Below, piece after piece: positions 40,764-50,480 of a stretch of 64,000 bases of DNA. Every line of letters begins with the position of its first letter. Position 1 is the stretch's first letter. The notes beneath the pieces are model-generated. The model did no database searches, was not told the origin of the DNA, and was given only the letters and a program-made list of their open reading frames with translations. The translations under genes and the position numbers were made by a program. This DNA comes from a virus. The stretch is from the IMG/VR virus record IMGVR_UViG_3300028840_007026, positions 17,356 to 81,355 of that record; one strand, 5' to 3'.

Positions 40764-41839
40764 TGCCAAATTATTTTCTCACATCGAATGATGATATGGT
40801 AGCCGTATCCGGCGAATCCACAACTGTTGCAAGAGATCAAAGCAGTGATCTTGGAGTAGGTGGAGTTCCATGGGATACACTTTACTACCCATTTCACAGT
40901 ATGTCTTTTGACTATACTCATAAGGCTCTTAGGTTTCCCGGTAATGCGATTTATATGAATAATTATGCTTATGATTTCATTTACAATCGCATATGGGTCA
41001 CTTCTCTCATTGAATTTGGATTGATTTCAGAGCTGAGTACTGGATACGTTTACATTTGGAATTCAAACCTGACATTTTCTGTGGCTCTCACCTCCTTTAC
41101 AGATCCGGGTGATGTGGGAATACAAATTGATACTGTTACAGTGCCGACTTATATTACACCTAATAACTATATCAGCTACGCGGTATATGTTCCCATTGCT
41201 GGTCCGGCTGAACAGGATACTACTTACGAATGGGTAGTATATGGACAAAGCAGGGAAACACGCGTGACCGCGACACGGCTAATTCCGTTTGTCTACGACA
41301 TTGATTGGGTGAATGATGAGGATTTGCTCTATGAGTATTTTACTTCTGTTTATAGAGCGAAAACAACTCATGAGCAGAGAAGATCGATGATCAATAGTCC
41401 GATAAGAAAATCGACTTTTATCATCACTTTAGAAAAACAGCTTGCGAACCATTTCCAAGGGAAGATGAGAGGTTCCATTGGAAAGTATTTTGTTGTACCT
41501 ATTTACAGTGAATTCTTTACTACCTCAACAAGTTTGTCCGGTGCGACTACCATTATTGGAAATGAAGATTTGACATACTACTGGAATCTTCAAAAGTATT
41601 GTGACTACATTTTGATCGTTGACCATGAATCAAGGTTGGTTGAATCGAAATCTATTTCCGGTATTGCAGGTAGTACTATATCTCTCTACAATGCAGTTAA
41701 TAAAACATTTGATAATACGAGGGTAGTCATATATCCAGCTTATGTTGGAGTGATTTCTAATCTGACGATGAGAAATTATACGAGCAATATAGTTCGGGCA
41801 AATATTAGTTTTCAGGAGGTGAGAGCGAATGGCGTCTGA
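40763..41839 (+). CDS. Distal tail structural protein
   Basis: 358 residues, beta-rich. The C-terminal 180 residues (VNDEDLLYEYFTSVYRAKTTHEQRRS, LADHES-like VDHESRLVESKSISGIAGSTISL) look like a distal tail/baseplate ring protein, and the end (NYTSNIVRANISFQEV) resembles strands in the following gene. Overlaps that gene by 11 bases. Exact family uncertain. Confidence 0.6.
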   Translation: MPNYFLTSNDDMVAVSGESTTVARDQSSDLGVGGVPWDTLYYPFHSMSFDYTHKALRFPGNAIYMNNYAYDFIYNRIWVTSLIEFGLISELSTGYVYIWNSNLTFSVALTSFTDPGDVGIQIDTVTVPTYITPNNYISYAVYVPIAGPAEQDTTYEWVVYGQSRETRVTATRLIPFVYDIDWVNDEDLLYEYFTSVYRAKTTHEQRRSMINSPIRKSTFIITLEKQLANHFQGKMRGSIGKYFVVPIYSEFFTTSTSLSGATTIIGNEDLTYYWNLQKYCDYILIVDHESRLVESKSISGIAGSTISLYNAVNKTFDNTRVVIYPAYVGVISNLTMRNYTSNIVRANISFQEVRANGV

Positions 41840-42458
41840 TATTCAAACATTAGATGACTTGGAAATATTTCCATTCTACCCCAATTATGACAAGGGAGTA
41901 GATGTAAACATTTTGGGGGGATATGAAGTAACCCAATTTGGAAGATATTCCCCTATGGATATCGTGGAAGATACGGCAGACAAGCAATTAACAGTGTTGA
42001 TGAATTTAGTACTTACCACGAAACAAGAGAAGTACAATTTTCTCCAATTCATGGATGATCACAAAGGACAGTTGAAGAAGTTTTGGCTCTATGCAAATGT
42101 AAATGAATTCAATTTGAAAGAAGCAATTGCAGCAAGTGCTTCCACAATGCTCGTTGAGGATACTGAATATCATAGTTATTACAAGGTTGGGGATCGAATA
42201 TACTTTTACTTAAAAACGGGTGACGTGATTGTAAGAAAAGTTCAATCCGTAACATACGATGCAATTGGAGAAGATATTACAATCACGTTTACTACCCAGA
42301 TGCCAGCATATGAAATCGGTTTGAACGATGTGTATGAAATCGGCAGAGTGCTCTGCTGCCGTTTTGATCACGACTCTTTTGAAGTTCCGAATAAGAATAC
42401 TACCGTAGCAACAACGAAAGTCCGGTTTTTAGAATTACCAAAGGAGTATCCATCATGA
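41829..42458 (+). CDS. Distal tail protein, DUF2460-position
   Basis: 209 residues, ATG after AGGAGG. Features LVLTTKQEKYNFLQFMDDHKGQLKKFW and SVTYDAIGEDITITF. It occupies the place of the gp12 (DUF2460) protein in the gene transfer agent-type tail module, before the BR0599-type hub protein. Overlaps that gene by 4 bases. Confidence 0.65.
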   Translation: MASDIQTLDDLEIFPFYPNYDKGVDVNILGGYEVTQFGRYSPMDIVEDTADKQLTVLMNLVLTTKQEKYNFLQFMDDHKGQLKKFWLYANVNEFNLKEAIAASASTMLVEDTEYHSYYKVGDRIYFYLKTGDVIVRKVQSVTYDAIGEDITITFTTQMPAYEIGLNDVYEIGRVLCCRFDHDSFEVPNKNTTVATTKVRFLELPKEYPS

Positions 42459-43255
42459 CGGATTATAGTAGCAATTTGGCAGCGGTTGAGCAAATACCTT
42501 TCATAGAACTATATAAGTTCCAGAGAGGTTTTGAGTACTTTCGGTACACCAATCATGAAGCAGATGTAGTGTTTCAAGATGAGAGTTATATATCGGCAGC
42601 CATTACGAGAGGCGAATTCAACGTCGATACAAACTTGTCTACCGTTTCAACTACTGTGGGAGCAGCCATCTTCGATGACTTTGGAGTTTACATTGCTACT
42701 CAACCATCCAATAGAACAAGGTTGTCGATTCGCAGAGCAGTATCAGATGATCTAACTGAGTTTGTAGTTATATTTGATGGATGGGTGACCGGAGTACAAT
42801 TTAATGAGAATAACGAAGCGTCCTTGTCTGTAGAACAGAAGTCAAATGTTCTCAGTAAGGAAGTGGATATGTTTACTCATTCTTGTGTATGTAATCATAA
42901 TATCTTCTACGGTGGATGTTCTCTTGATGTAATCCAATATCGTCTCGTTACAAGCAATATAACAGTAATCGGTTCCGACATTTATAGTACCGAAGTGGAT
43001 ACTTATGATGATGGATATTTTACTGGTGGTGAGGTTTTCGTAACCGACGATTCCCGCATGATCACAAATCATGTGGGTAATAAGCTAACTTTACACGTAC
43101 CGTTTGATTCACGCGTTGTGACGGGCTCTGAGATAACAATTCTTCCCGGTTGTGACCGTTTAATTACTACCTGTATAAATAAGTTTGATAATTTGGTCGA
43201 TTTCCTTGGAATGCCTTTGATCCCAAGTAAAAATCCAGTTATATGGGGATTCTAA
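42455..43255 (+). CDS. Tail hub protein with BR0599/DUF2163-like domains
   Basis: 266 residues. EADVVFQDESYISAAITRGEF and SIRRAVSDDLTEFVVIFDGWV match the DUF2163 N-terminal part; the cysteines CNHNIFYGGC and the ending LITTCINKFDNLVDFLGMPLIP match the Phage_BR0599 C-terminal part. In gene transfer agents this protein (gp13 type) forms the hub that carries an iron-sulfur or zinc site with such cysteines. Followed by NlpC/P60 and J-like genes as in that module. Confidence 0.82.
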   Translation: MTDYSSNLAAVEQIPFIELYKFQRGFEYFRYTNHEADVVFQDESYISAAITRGEFNVDTNLSTVSTTVGAAIFDDFGVYIATQPSNRTRLSIRRAVSDDLTEFVVIFDGWVTGVQFNENNEASLSVEQKSNVLSKEVDMFTHSCVCNHNIFYGGCSLDVIQYRLVTSNITVIGSDIYSTEVDTYDDGYFTGGEVFVTDDSRMITNHVGNKLTLHVPFDSRVVTGSEITILPGCDRLITTCINKFDNLVDFLGMPLIPSKNPVIWGF

Positions 43256-43260
43256 TTCAA

Positions 43261-43770
43261 ATGGAATACAGACCAGCATTTACAAATAATGAAGCACTTT
43301 GGAAGCAATTCCAGGAAGAACTTTATTCCTGGAAAGCGACTGAGTATAAATGGTTGCAGGTTGCGAAAGGGATGTATGCCGATTGCTCAACATACATTTG
43401 TCAATCCCTTGTCAATATAAAAATACTTAGGCAATTTGACTTCCCTAAAACCGTTAGCAGGGTTTGGTTTCGGGATCCCAATGACGACCAAATCTTTCAA
43501 CACATGGATGAAAATTTTAAGCGTTATTCGGACAGTAAATTCTCATGGCAATTTTTTAGAGTAGATGAGGAATTCGATTCGTATCTCAAGGGCGACATTG
43601 TTTTGTTTATTGTCAGGAGAAATATAAGAGTATTTAATCATGCAGGAGTTTATTTAGGCAATGAGAAAATGATACATAACAGTGAGGGATCATGTGTGAG
43701 ATTTTCTGATTTTGATCATCGGTGGAAAAGAGTTTGTAAGGGAATCTTTCGTTTACAGGAGTGGATATAA
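43261..43770 (+). CDS. NlpC/P60-type tail peptidase
   Basis: 169 residues from ATG 43261 (another ATG at 43243 overlaps the hub gene). ADCSTYICQSL supplies the catalytic Cys, and NHAGVYLGNEKMIH the catalytic His and second polar residue, with KGDIVLF between them: the NlpC/P60 papain-like fold. In tail tips it cuts peptidoglycan for DNA entry. The stop overlaps the next ATG. Confidence 0.82.
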   Translation: MEYRPAFTNNEALWKQFQEELYSWKATEYKWLQVAKGMYADCSTYICQSLVNIKILRQFDFPKTVSRVWFRDPNDDQIFQHMDENFKRYSDSKFSWQFFRVDEEFDSYLKGDIVLFIVRRNIRVFNHAGVYLGNEKMIHNSEGSCVRFSDFDHRWKRVCKGIFRLQEWI

Positions 43771-46700
43771 TGGCATTACTACCGTACCTCGGATATGCTT
43801 TGATGGTAATAGGTCTCGCCTATAGTGTTTATATGATGACTAAAGGTGGACCGGAGATGGATTCTTTAGATCCATCCACCATCGATGACTTTGCTATTAC
43901 TACCGCAGATGAGGGTTCCAAGGTTCCTCTCATTTATGGTATCAAAAAGGTTACTGGAAATATCATCTACTATGGTGGACTGCGAGCAAAACCGATAACT
44001 GAAACAGTTCAGTCAGGTTGTAGTTCTGAAAAAGTAATCGTTGGTTATGACTACTACATTGACATTTGGATGACTTTAGCTCATGGACCTGTTTCACTGC
44101 TTGCAACTTATGTTAATGAGGAATTGACTGGAGTACTTGGAACAGGAGAAATTTCATATCATCAGAGAATATTTTCTAACGGTGTTCCGGGAAATGGCGT
44201 GGATGCTCCTATTGCTGGACAGAGCCCACTACCAGGTATTGCTTGGATTTACTATGAGCAGTTGTACCTTGGAGAAAATGTTCAGTCAGTTCCAACAATA
44301 CATTATGTACTTCAATGCCTTCCAACTGCTCACCCGTTTTCCTATGTTGAAACTGGAAATGGTGGAGTGAACCCTGCTACCGTAGTTTATGATTTGTTGG
44401 TGAGAAGTGGAGTTGATTATGACGGTGTAAATGCTACCTCTTTTGAAAATGCTTCCCTGTACTGGTTCAATAAGGAGTATGGGTTGCATATGGTTTATAA
44501 AAATGCGATCAAGTGTAGAGACGCAATAAAAAAGGCATTGCAGGTAGTTGGTGGATCATTTACGGAAGATACTGACGGGAAGTTTTATCTGATTCCGTTT
44601 GATGAAACAGAAACATCTTCTGCTACTCTTGATTTCGATCAAGGAGAAGTGAGAAATTTTAAATTTTATCGCCCAATGTGGGATACGTTATATTCTGATT
44701 TTGTTGCAACATATATTGATAGAAATAAGGACTATTCAAAGAGAACCGTAAGGGCTTATAATCCGGCACTTCACAGAATTCTTGGTAGAAGAGTTGAACA
44801 AGCTGTAGACTTAAAACATTTTATTGATTTAGATGTAGCGAGTAAACGTGTATGGGAGATAATGAAAGAAGCGACTTATCCTGGAGCTCAAATTGAATGT
44901 GAAGTTCCATTTAGATTTTCTGGACTTCTCGTTGGACAAGTTGTAACAGTAAATAATTCTCGCTTCGGAATTTCCAATGCCAAATTCCGGTTGATGACAA
45001 AAAACATAAAGGGTTTGGACGAGAACTTTTTCGGTGTTTCCCTTAAACAGATGACCGAAGAGTTATACGATTCAAATTGGGAAACCAGTGGAGGTAGTAA
45101 TTGGGAAATTCCAGACTATACTCCTGACCCACTTTACAAAGCGAGTGTTTGGCAATTACCTTTTAACCACATGACAGGGACTGGGGATTACAATACTGGT
45201 TTTTACCTTGTTCTCGCTGCTCGTAAGAACTTGCATGAATCAGGTTACTACCTGAGATATTCCCAAAATGGGAACGTTTATGATCCAGTTGCAGGGGATG
45301 CATTTTCTCAGTATGGGACACTTGATGAGGCTTACGGTATAACGAATGAAATTGATGAAACGGTAGGATTCACATATACACCGTATAGAGAAGATCCAGC
45401 ATTCGATAGTATAGCGATTGAAGATGCTATTAATATGAATCGAATGGCTCTCATCGAAGATGAGTTGATTGGTTTTACTACCGTTACAAATAATGCGAAT
45501 GGAAGCATTACTCTTACCGGTATTATTAGGGGAATGTTGGGTACCACGATTGCAGCACATAACTCAGGGGTAGATATTTGGATATTTACCCCGACAACTC
45601 CTGGCTTGATCTTCTCAAGTGCAGATTCAAGTTTTTATCTAATGTTCCAACCACATTCAATTTCAGGAGTAGTCGCAACTGAAGATGCAACGGTTATAAA
45701 TGTCACGAAGGATTCCACTAAACTTGTTCCTCCGGCTCCAGTAGTAAGTGTTGAGAGAACTGCGACGGATGACTTTACTATCACATGGTATCCATTTACG
45801 GGAGCTTTTATAGGTGCAGGTCAAACGGGAGAAGAGTCGTTCAATACTGCCGTTCCTTATGCTGGTCCGGGAGCAGGATTGAATGCTTACAAATTTAATT
45901 ATACTGCAATTGTCTACCACTACCAAACCAAGTCCGTGGACTTCACTTATCCCTATGCCACATATGATTTAAGGGCTACGTGGAAGTTGAACAATAATGC
46001 TGTTACGGCCGAAGCGAGACCATCATTACCTTCAGTTGGTAGTACAACTTGGGCAGGTAGAAATATTCCAAACGCTACCACTGGCTTGTTGAAGATTGAT
46101 TATGGAATGGAGAACTTTATAGAATTCATTGACTACAATGCTGATATTATTGATAACTTTTTTAATATGGCAAGTCTTCTGGATGTGAGTTTGACTTCTC
46201 TTGCAGATGAAGATTACCTTATGTATGACCATGCTTCAGGAAAGTTTGTCAATGTCGATTTGGCTACAATGAATGTAGAAGTGACCACCACTACATCCAC
46301 GACAACTACTACCACTACGAGTACAACTACTACGTCAACAACCACCACGACAGCAACGACAACCACCGGGACTACTGTTCCTGGCGGGACAACTACTACG
46401 GCTCCACCGGAAGCATATTCTACCGGTTTGAGTTTAATTGACGATACTTCCCCTCTTACAAGTACGCTGGACTATAGAGCTTCGGCGGTTGACGGAAACT
46501 ACGATACAAAGATTTTCTCATCTGCCCCGTCTGGAGTTGATGAACCTGATTTCCAGGAAAGGGAAGGTTGGTTGAGCGACAGGTCCATCGGTAAGAATCT
46601 TGAATCTCCGACTCTCTGTTATGGAATGAAGATAGTGATGCGAGCAACGGATTCGAAAGTACTCGCCAATCACTATGATCCTTCACCATTGAGAAATTAC

Positions 46701-47783
46701 ATGTACGCTTACCGTAGTGCAACTGGTAGTATTTGGACAACTCTAAGAACGTACAACGAGATACGAGAATTCGGATACGAGTATTTTGAAGCATGTATGG
46801 GAAATAACTTTAGAACAGATATAGTTGATATTGGTGGTGGACAATTTGAAACCGTTGAACAGGGTGAGAATTATGTGAAAGTACTCCTGTGGTTTACTAC
46901 TCCTGTTACATACCAGTATTTCAAGGCTCTTACCATTAGTCATGCTGTTCTGGAAAAACAATATCATCCGGTTGAGATTGAGATGATGACTTCTTCCACT
47001 CAACAGCAACCAACCATAGGGTGGATGGATTACATTCCTGGATCACAAGCTGTCATTCCTCCCAATGTTGTTTTCTACTGGTTTTACTCTAAGGGTGATT
47101 GGAGTATTACCTATGGTACAGGCAACTATTCTCTTGGGTATACAAGTGCCCCATATGGTTATAGAGACGCGATCAATACCGGTGTTTGGACTAATAACCA
47201 TTTGATTGTGGAAGAGCCGAAACAAACCGGGAAGTATTACGTTGAGTTTACTTTTGACAATTTGCTTGATGAAGAAGATGGTTTGGATACTACTAAAAAA
47301 GTTGCCTTTGGTGTAGCACAAGAGCACTTTTGGAATGGTTCATATTGGCCGGTAAGCGACACTGTAGGTCAAGTGATGCATACAAATCTTGATATAACCT
47401 ACTTCGCTTGTGGATATAGAAGTAATGGGAATCTGGTAACTGGCAGCACTGGAGAAGTATATTTTGGAGCCGGTTCATTTAATCGTGGAGATAAGATTGG
47501 GATAGCTATAGACATTGATAATGAGAAAATTTGGTTTTCCAAAAACGGTGCATGGTCGGGTAATCCGGCACTTGGAATTGGAGAAGCATTTTCCGGTTGG
47601 ATGCAAAAGGGATCGTATACTTATCATGGTAGGACGTATTACTTCTATGATGATTATGTAACACCAATGGTTGAGATTCAGAATTCTGATGGCTCTAACA
47701 CGATGGAAAGGGTAGAAGTTCATTGTCATAGCTGGCAGATGAGCTATGCAGCACCATCAGGCTTTACTCCATGGGGGGATTAA
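43770..47783 (+). CDS. J-like tail tip / host specificity protein with Thr tract and SPRY domain
   Basis: 1337 residues from ATG 43770 (AGGAG 8 bases upstream). A hydrophobic N-terminus (LLPYLGYALMVIGLAYSVYMM), then the hub region (KVPLIYGIKKVTGNIIYYGG, VVYDLLVRSGVDYDGV, KKALQVVGGSF) typical of gene transfer agent gp15/lambda J-like proteins to about residue 700. Near 815 a fibre-type motif (SLADEDYLMYDHASGKF), then a Thr/Ser tract about 839-877, a beta-sandwich-like region, and a SPRY-like domain about 1110-1337. The C-terminal part is the probable receptor-binding region. Confidence 0.85.
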   Translation: MALLPYLGYALMVIGLAYSVYMMTKGGPEMDSLDPSTIDDFAITTADEGSKVPLIYGIKKVTGNIIYYGGLRAKPITETVQSGCSSEKVIVGYDYYIDIWMTLAHGPVSLLATYVNEELTGVLGTGEISYHQRIFSNGVPGNGVDAPIAGQSPLPGIAWIYYEQLYLGENVQSVPTIHYVLQCLPTAHPFSYVETGNGGVNPATVVYDLLVRSGVDYDGVNATSFENASLYWFNKEYGLHMVYKNAIKCRDAIKKALQVVGGSFTEDTDGKFYLIPFDETETSSATLDFDQGEVRNFKFYRPMWDTLYSDFVATYIDRNKDYSKRTVRAYNPALHRILGRRVEQAVDLKHFIDLDVASKRVWEIMKEATYPGAQIECEVPFRFSGLLVGQVVTVNNSRFGISNAKFRLMTKNIKGLDENFFGVSLKQMTEELYDSNWETSGGSNWEIPDYTPDPLYKASVWQLPFNHMTGTGDYNTGFYLVLAARKNLHESGYYLRYSQNGNVYDPVAGDAFSQYGTLDEAYGITNEIDETVGFTYTPYREDPAFDSIAIEDAINMNRMALIEDELIGFTTVTNNANGSITLTGIIRGMLGTTIAAHNSGVDIWIFTPTTPGLIFSSADSSFYLMFQPHSISGVVATEDATVINVTKDSTKLVPPAPVVSVERTATDDFTITWYPFTGAFIGAGQTGEESFNTAVPYAGPGAGLNAYKFNYTAIVYHYQTKSVDFTYPYATYDLRATWKLNNNAVTAEARPSLPSVGSTTWAGRNIPNATTGLLKIDYGMENFIEFIDYNADIIDNFFNMASLLDVSLTSLADEDYLMYDHASGKFVNVDLATMNVEVTTTTSTTTTTTTSTTTTSTTTTTATTTTGTTVPGGTTTTAPPEAYSTGLSLIDDTSPLTSTLDYRASAVDGNYDTKIFSSAPSGVDEPDFQEREGWLSDRSIGKNLESPTLCYGMKIVMRATDSKVLANHYDPSPLRNYMYAYRSATGSIWTTLRTYNEIREFGYEYFEACMGNNFRTDIVDIGGGQFETVEQGENYVKVLLWFTTPVTYQYFKALTISHAVLEKQYHPVEIEMMTSSTQQQPTIGWMDYIPGSQAVIPPNVVFYWFYSKGDWSITYGTGNYSLGYTSAPYGYRDAINTGVWTNNHLIVEEPKQTGKYYVEFTFDNLLDEEDGLDTTKKVAFGVAQEHFWNGSYWPVSDTVGQVMHTNLDITYFACGYRSNGNLVTGSTGEVYFGAGSFNRGDKIGIAIDIDNEKIWFSKNGAWSGNPALGIGEAFSGWMQKGSYTYHGRTYYFYDDYVTPMVEIQNSDGSNTMERVEVHCHSWQMSYAAPSGFTPWGD
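46284..46400 (+). repeat. Thr/Ser-coding tract in the J-like gene
   Basis: 39 codons, nearly all Thr, some Ser/Ala, with a GTTVPGG break; separates tail hub from the C-terminal adhesin-like half. Confidence 0.8.
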
Positions 47784-47786
47784 AAA

Positions 47787-48005
47787 ATGGTACAAAGGAC
47801 GACAAACACTGGTTTTTTCAAACTTGAGGACGATGCTCAAAACTGGCATCATTACTACAATGCGAATATTGATCTTCTCAATAATACCGCATTGAAGTTG
47901 CAGGGATTGGCCGATGTGGATGTGAAAGTTCTCAAGGATAAATCCATTTTGAAATTCAATCATGCAACAAGTAAATGGGATGTGGTAGTAAAGAGAGGTA
48001 TCTAA
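47787..48005 (+). CDS. Small fibre-motif protein, 72 residues
   Basis: Contains ALKLQGLADVDVKVLKDKSIL followed by KFNHATSKWDVV, the widespread phage fibre motif (L.DV......D.L.Y...T.KW), also present in the J-like protein and at the start of the next gene. Probably an attachment adaptor or short fibre segment. Good ribosome site GGGGGATTAAAAAATG. Confidence 0.7.
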   Translation: MVQRTTNTGFFKLEDDAQNWHHYYNANIDLLNNTALKLQGLADVDVKVLKDKSILKFNHATSKWDVVVKRGI

Positions 48006-48006
48006 A

Positions 48007-49149
48007 ATGGCAATTACTATAGTCATTCCGGGTGATCAATCAGATTGGGTTGGAGCAAATAATGATAATTGGGATGAATTAGATTCGCTGAGTGTAAGCG
48101 ATCTTACTGATACCAATATTGCTTCTGAAAAAGAGGGTGATCTTTTACGATGGAACACTTCCACGCCAGCATGGGAAAATTACACCTTCTGGTCAACCAC
48201 TACTACTACGTCCACTACAACTACTACCACTGTGACAGGATCCACTACGACGTCGACAACCGCATCGACAACCTCAACCTCTACAACGACGGTTACTGGA
48301 AGTACTACTTCGACGACAAGTACGACAACAACTGGATCGACAACCACTACAACAACTGGTAGTACGACCACTACGACAGTTGCACCAGCAACTACTACTA
48401 CCACATCAACCACGAGTACAACTACTTCAACAACCACGTCAACAACCACGTCAACCAGCACTACGTCAACGACGAGTACTACAAGTACCAGTACAACGAC
48501 AGTGACAACACCTGCTACCACGACTACTGCTCCTCCGTCTGCATTTAGGTTTAATGAAAATGATAAGAGTGCAGATGTTACTCTCAGCAATGGTGATATG
48601 ACTGCTACCCATACAGGAGCACTTGACGGACAGGATGCAGTTAGATCAGTATCTTCATGTAATTCTCGTAAGGTTTATTATGAGATGCATATTGATGCGA
48701 AATCAGCGAATAATATAACTATCGGCTGGATGGATTCTTCTCATAGTTTAACTAATAGGGTCGGAGAAGATGGATCGAACGTTGGTGTTGGATGGTGGAC
48801 GGCTGGTAGATTGTATCGTGATGGTGGTTTTGTTACTCTAAGCGGTACGGCGGGAACTGATGACTATGTTCAGGTAGCAGTTGATTTTGCAACTGGAGAT
48901 ATTTGGTTTGGTATTAATAATTCATGGTTAGGATCCGGGTCTCCAGATCCAGCAACCGGCACAGATCCTAATATGACTGAAACTGAATTTACTTCGGGTG
49001 ATTACTACATTGCAGCAACACTTTATGATAAAGATCCCGCACATGTAGTCACGATTAGGACTTCTCAAAGTGAGATGGAAGGTACAATTCCCACTGGTTT
49101 TGTTTGTCCTGATGATTACACAGAGGCGACCACTACAACAACGGTTTAA
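48007..49149 (+). CDS. SPRY-domain fibre protein with long Thr/Ser tract and Thr tail
   Basis: 380 residues. Fibre motif at 25-60 (SLSVSDLTDTNI, KEGDLLRWNTSTPAWENY), Thr/Ser tract 63-174, SPRY-like domain about 180-370 (SADVTLSNGDMTATHTG, RKVYYEMHIDA, FGINNSWLGSGSP), and C-terminal EATTTTTV. The same order of tract and SPRY occurs in 22345-23754 and the J-like protein, so this looks like a mobile receptor-binding module. Confidence 0.8.
   Translation: MAITIVIPGDQSDWVGANNDNWDELDSLSVSDLTDTNIASEKEGDLLRWNTSTPAWENYTFWSTTTTTSTTTTTTVTGSTTTSTTASTTSTSTTTVTGSTTSTTSTTTTGSTTTTTTGSTTTTTVAPATTTTTSTTSTTTSTTTSTTTSTSTTSTTSTTSTSTTTVTTPATTTTAPPSAFRFNENDKSADVTLSNGDMTATHTGALDGQDAVRSVSSCNSRKVYYEMHIDAKSANNITIGWMDSSHSLTNRVGEDGSNVGVGWWTAGRLYRDGGFVTLSGTAGTDDYVQVAVDFATGDIWFGINNSWLGSGSPDPATGTDPNMTETEFTSGDYYIAATLYDKDPAHVVTIRTSQSEMEGTIPTGFVCPDDYTEATTTTTV
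48193..48528 (+). repeat. Thr/Ser-coding tract in fibre gene
   Basis: 112 codons of Thr/Ser with sparse Gly, Val, Ala, Pro; codons for Thr are mixed. Confidence 0.85.
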
Positions 49150-49203
49150 ATCGGCCAGTAGCTTAGTCAGTATTTTACTAACAGTATCGAAAAGGAGAAG
49201 AGT

Positions 49204-49806
49204 ATGACTTCACGGAAAGAGTACAGGAAAACGAACATCATCGACAGTTTTACTAACACTGTCCCATTTCTGCCGGAGGAGCATTTACTGGTACATGCTG
49301 CAAAATTGTGGGATGTACAGTATGTCGGTGCTTCTGTGGCAAGTGCGAGCAGTATTGAAATGTTCATCAGAACCAGCAATACCCGACAATTGCTTCACAT
49401 GCTTTTCACCTTTCAATCATCTCTTCTCGCAGATTTTTATATCTATGAGGGGACATCGAAGACGTATGCCAGTGGAAATGCCCTTACTTCTTACAACCGG
49501 AATCGGTACGAGTCGAATCCTCTCAAGGCTGCACCTCAGATTTGTCATACACCGGCTGGATCTGGCGATGGAACTTTACTGTTCCAAGGAATCCTCGGCG
49601 GTGGTGCAGGACCCCGAAACTTCGGGGGTGAGGGGCGAGATGCAAATGAAATATTGCTGGCACCTAATACTGCCTACCTGCTGCGGCTCACCTCCAGAGC
49701 AGCTTCTAACAGGCTTCAGATTAATGCTGAATATTATGAGCGGTTCCACGATGATGCAGCAACCACCACTACCACTACCAGTACTACCACGACAACCACA
49801 GTCTAA
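49204..49806 (+). CDS. Virion protein with Thr tail, 200 residues
   Basis: Beta-rich: DVQYVGASVASASSIEMFIRT, LHMLFTFQSSLLADFYIYEG, TAYLLRLTSRAASNRLQINAE; pattern of a jelly-roll-like decoration or fibre protein. Ends ATTTTTTSTTTTTTV. AAAGGAG before ATG. Similar in size and general pattern to the next gene. No family recognised. Confidence 0.7.
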   Translation: MTSRKEYRKTNIIDSFTNTVPFLPEEHLLVHAAKLWDVQYVGASVASASSIEMFIRTSNTRQLLHMLFTFQSSLLADFYIYEGTSKTYASGNALTSYNRNRYESNPLKAAPQICHTPAGSGDGTLLFQGILGGGAGPRNFGGEGRDANEILLAPNTAYLLRLTSRAASNRLQINAEYYERFHDDAATTTTTTSTTTTTTV

Positions 49807-49830
49807 CGTTATTTAATAGGGGGAATTATC

Positions 49831-50466
49831 ATGGGGAAAACCATCCAGTTATTAGGAGTAGATGGCAATTCTCACCCTGTGTTGATAAATGCTGATGGCG
49901 AGATAGTTGTGAGAAATGGACACGATCAAGCGGTAATGGAAGGGCAAATTTGGTACTCTTCAAATTTTGCCACTCTAAGTGGAGAGGGTGATACTAAGTA
50001 CTTTTATCTGAATATTCCACAAGTTGAAAATCAAGTGTATGGTGAGAACTACTTTCAGTTACATATGCACTGGAAAATCGATGCTGACTCTGGCATGATT
50101 CTGCGGACATATGTGAATCCAACCGTTACAGCAAAAGGTGATCCTTTAGTTGTGAGAAATAAAAACGGTTGGTTTTCTGGTAATCCTCATTATGCTGATT
50201 TTCGAGTTGATGCTGTTTTTTCAGATCTTGGGACTGAAGTTTGGGCCGATATAGTTGGCACAGAGAAGTCAAACGAAGCAGGTCATGGGTTTGCTGGTGA
50301 GTTTATACTGCCCGGAGGATTGTCCTATGCAATGAAAATTGAAAAACAAGCTTCCGGGGATGGATGGGTTTCATGGCACTGGTATTGGAGCGAAGAAGTT
50401 GTTGGAATCAATTCCGTTATTCCTATCACAACTACCAGTACTACCACCACTACCACTACAGTTTGA
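49831..50466 (+). CDS. Virion protein with Thr tail, 211 residues
   Basis: Starts MGKTIQLLGVDGNSHPVLINADGEIVV, a small beta domain common at the N-terminus of phage appendage proteins, then a beta-rich body. Ends TTTSTTTTTTTV and TGA. Directly follows another protein of the same type; both may be appendage subunits. Confidence 0.7.
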   Translation: MGKTIQLLGVDGNSHPVLINADGEIVVRNGHDQAVMEGQIWYSSNFATLSGEGDTKYFYLNIPQVENQVYGENYFQLHMHWKIDADSGMILRTYVNPTVTAKGDPLVVRNKNGWFSGNPHYADFRVDAVFSDLGTEVWADIVGTEKSNEAGHGFAGEFILPGGLSYAMKIEKQASGDGWVSWHWYWSEEVVGINSVIPITTTSTTTTTTTV

Positions 50467-50480
50467 TAGGAGGTAGGGAA

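Noticed and set aside
34601-43770. Contractile tail (myovirus) assignment
   Set aside because: No sheath or gpJ/W-type baseplate genes; tube is followed by chaperone, tape measure and a gene transfer agent-type tip.
22345-49149. Diversity-generating retroelement to explain variable fibre genes
   Set aside because: No reverse transcriptase and no template/variable repeat pair seen in the window.
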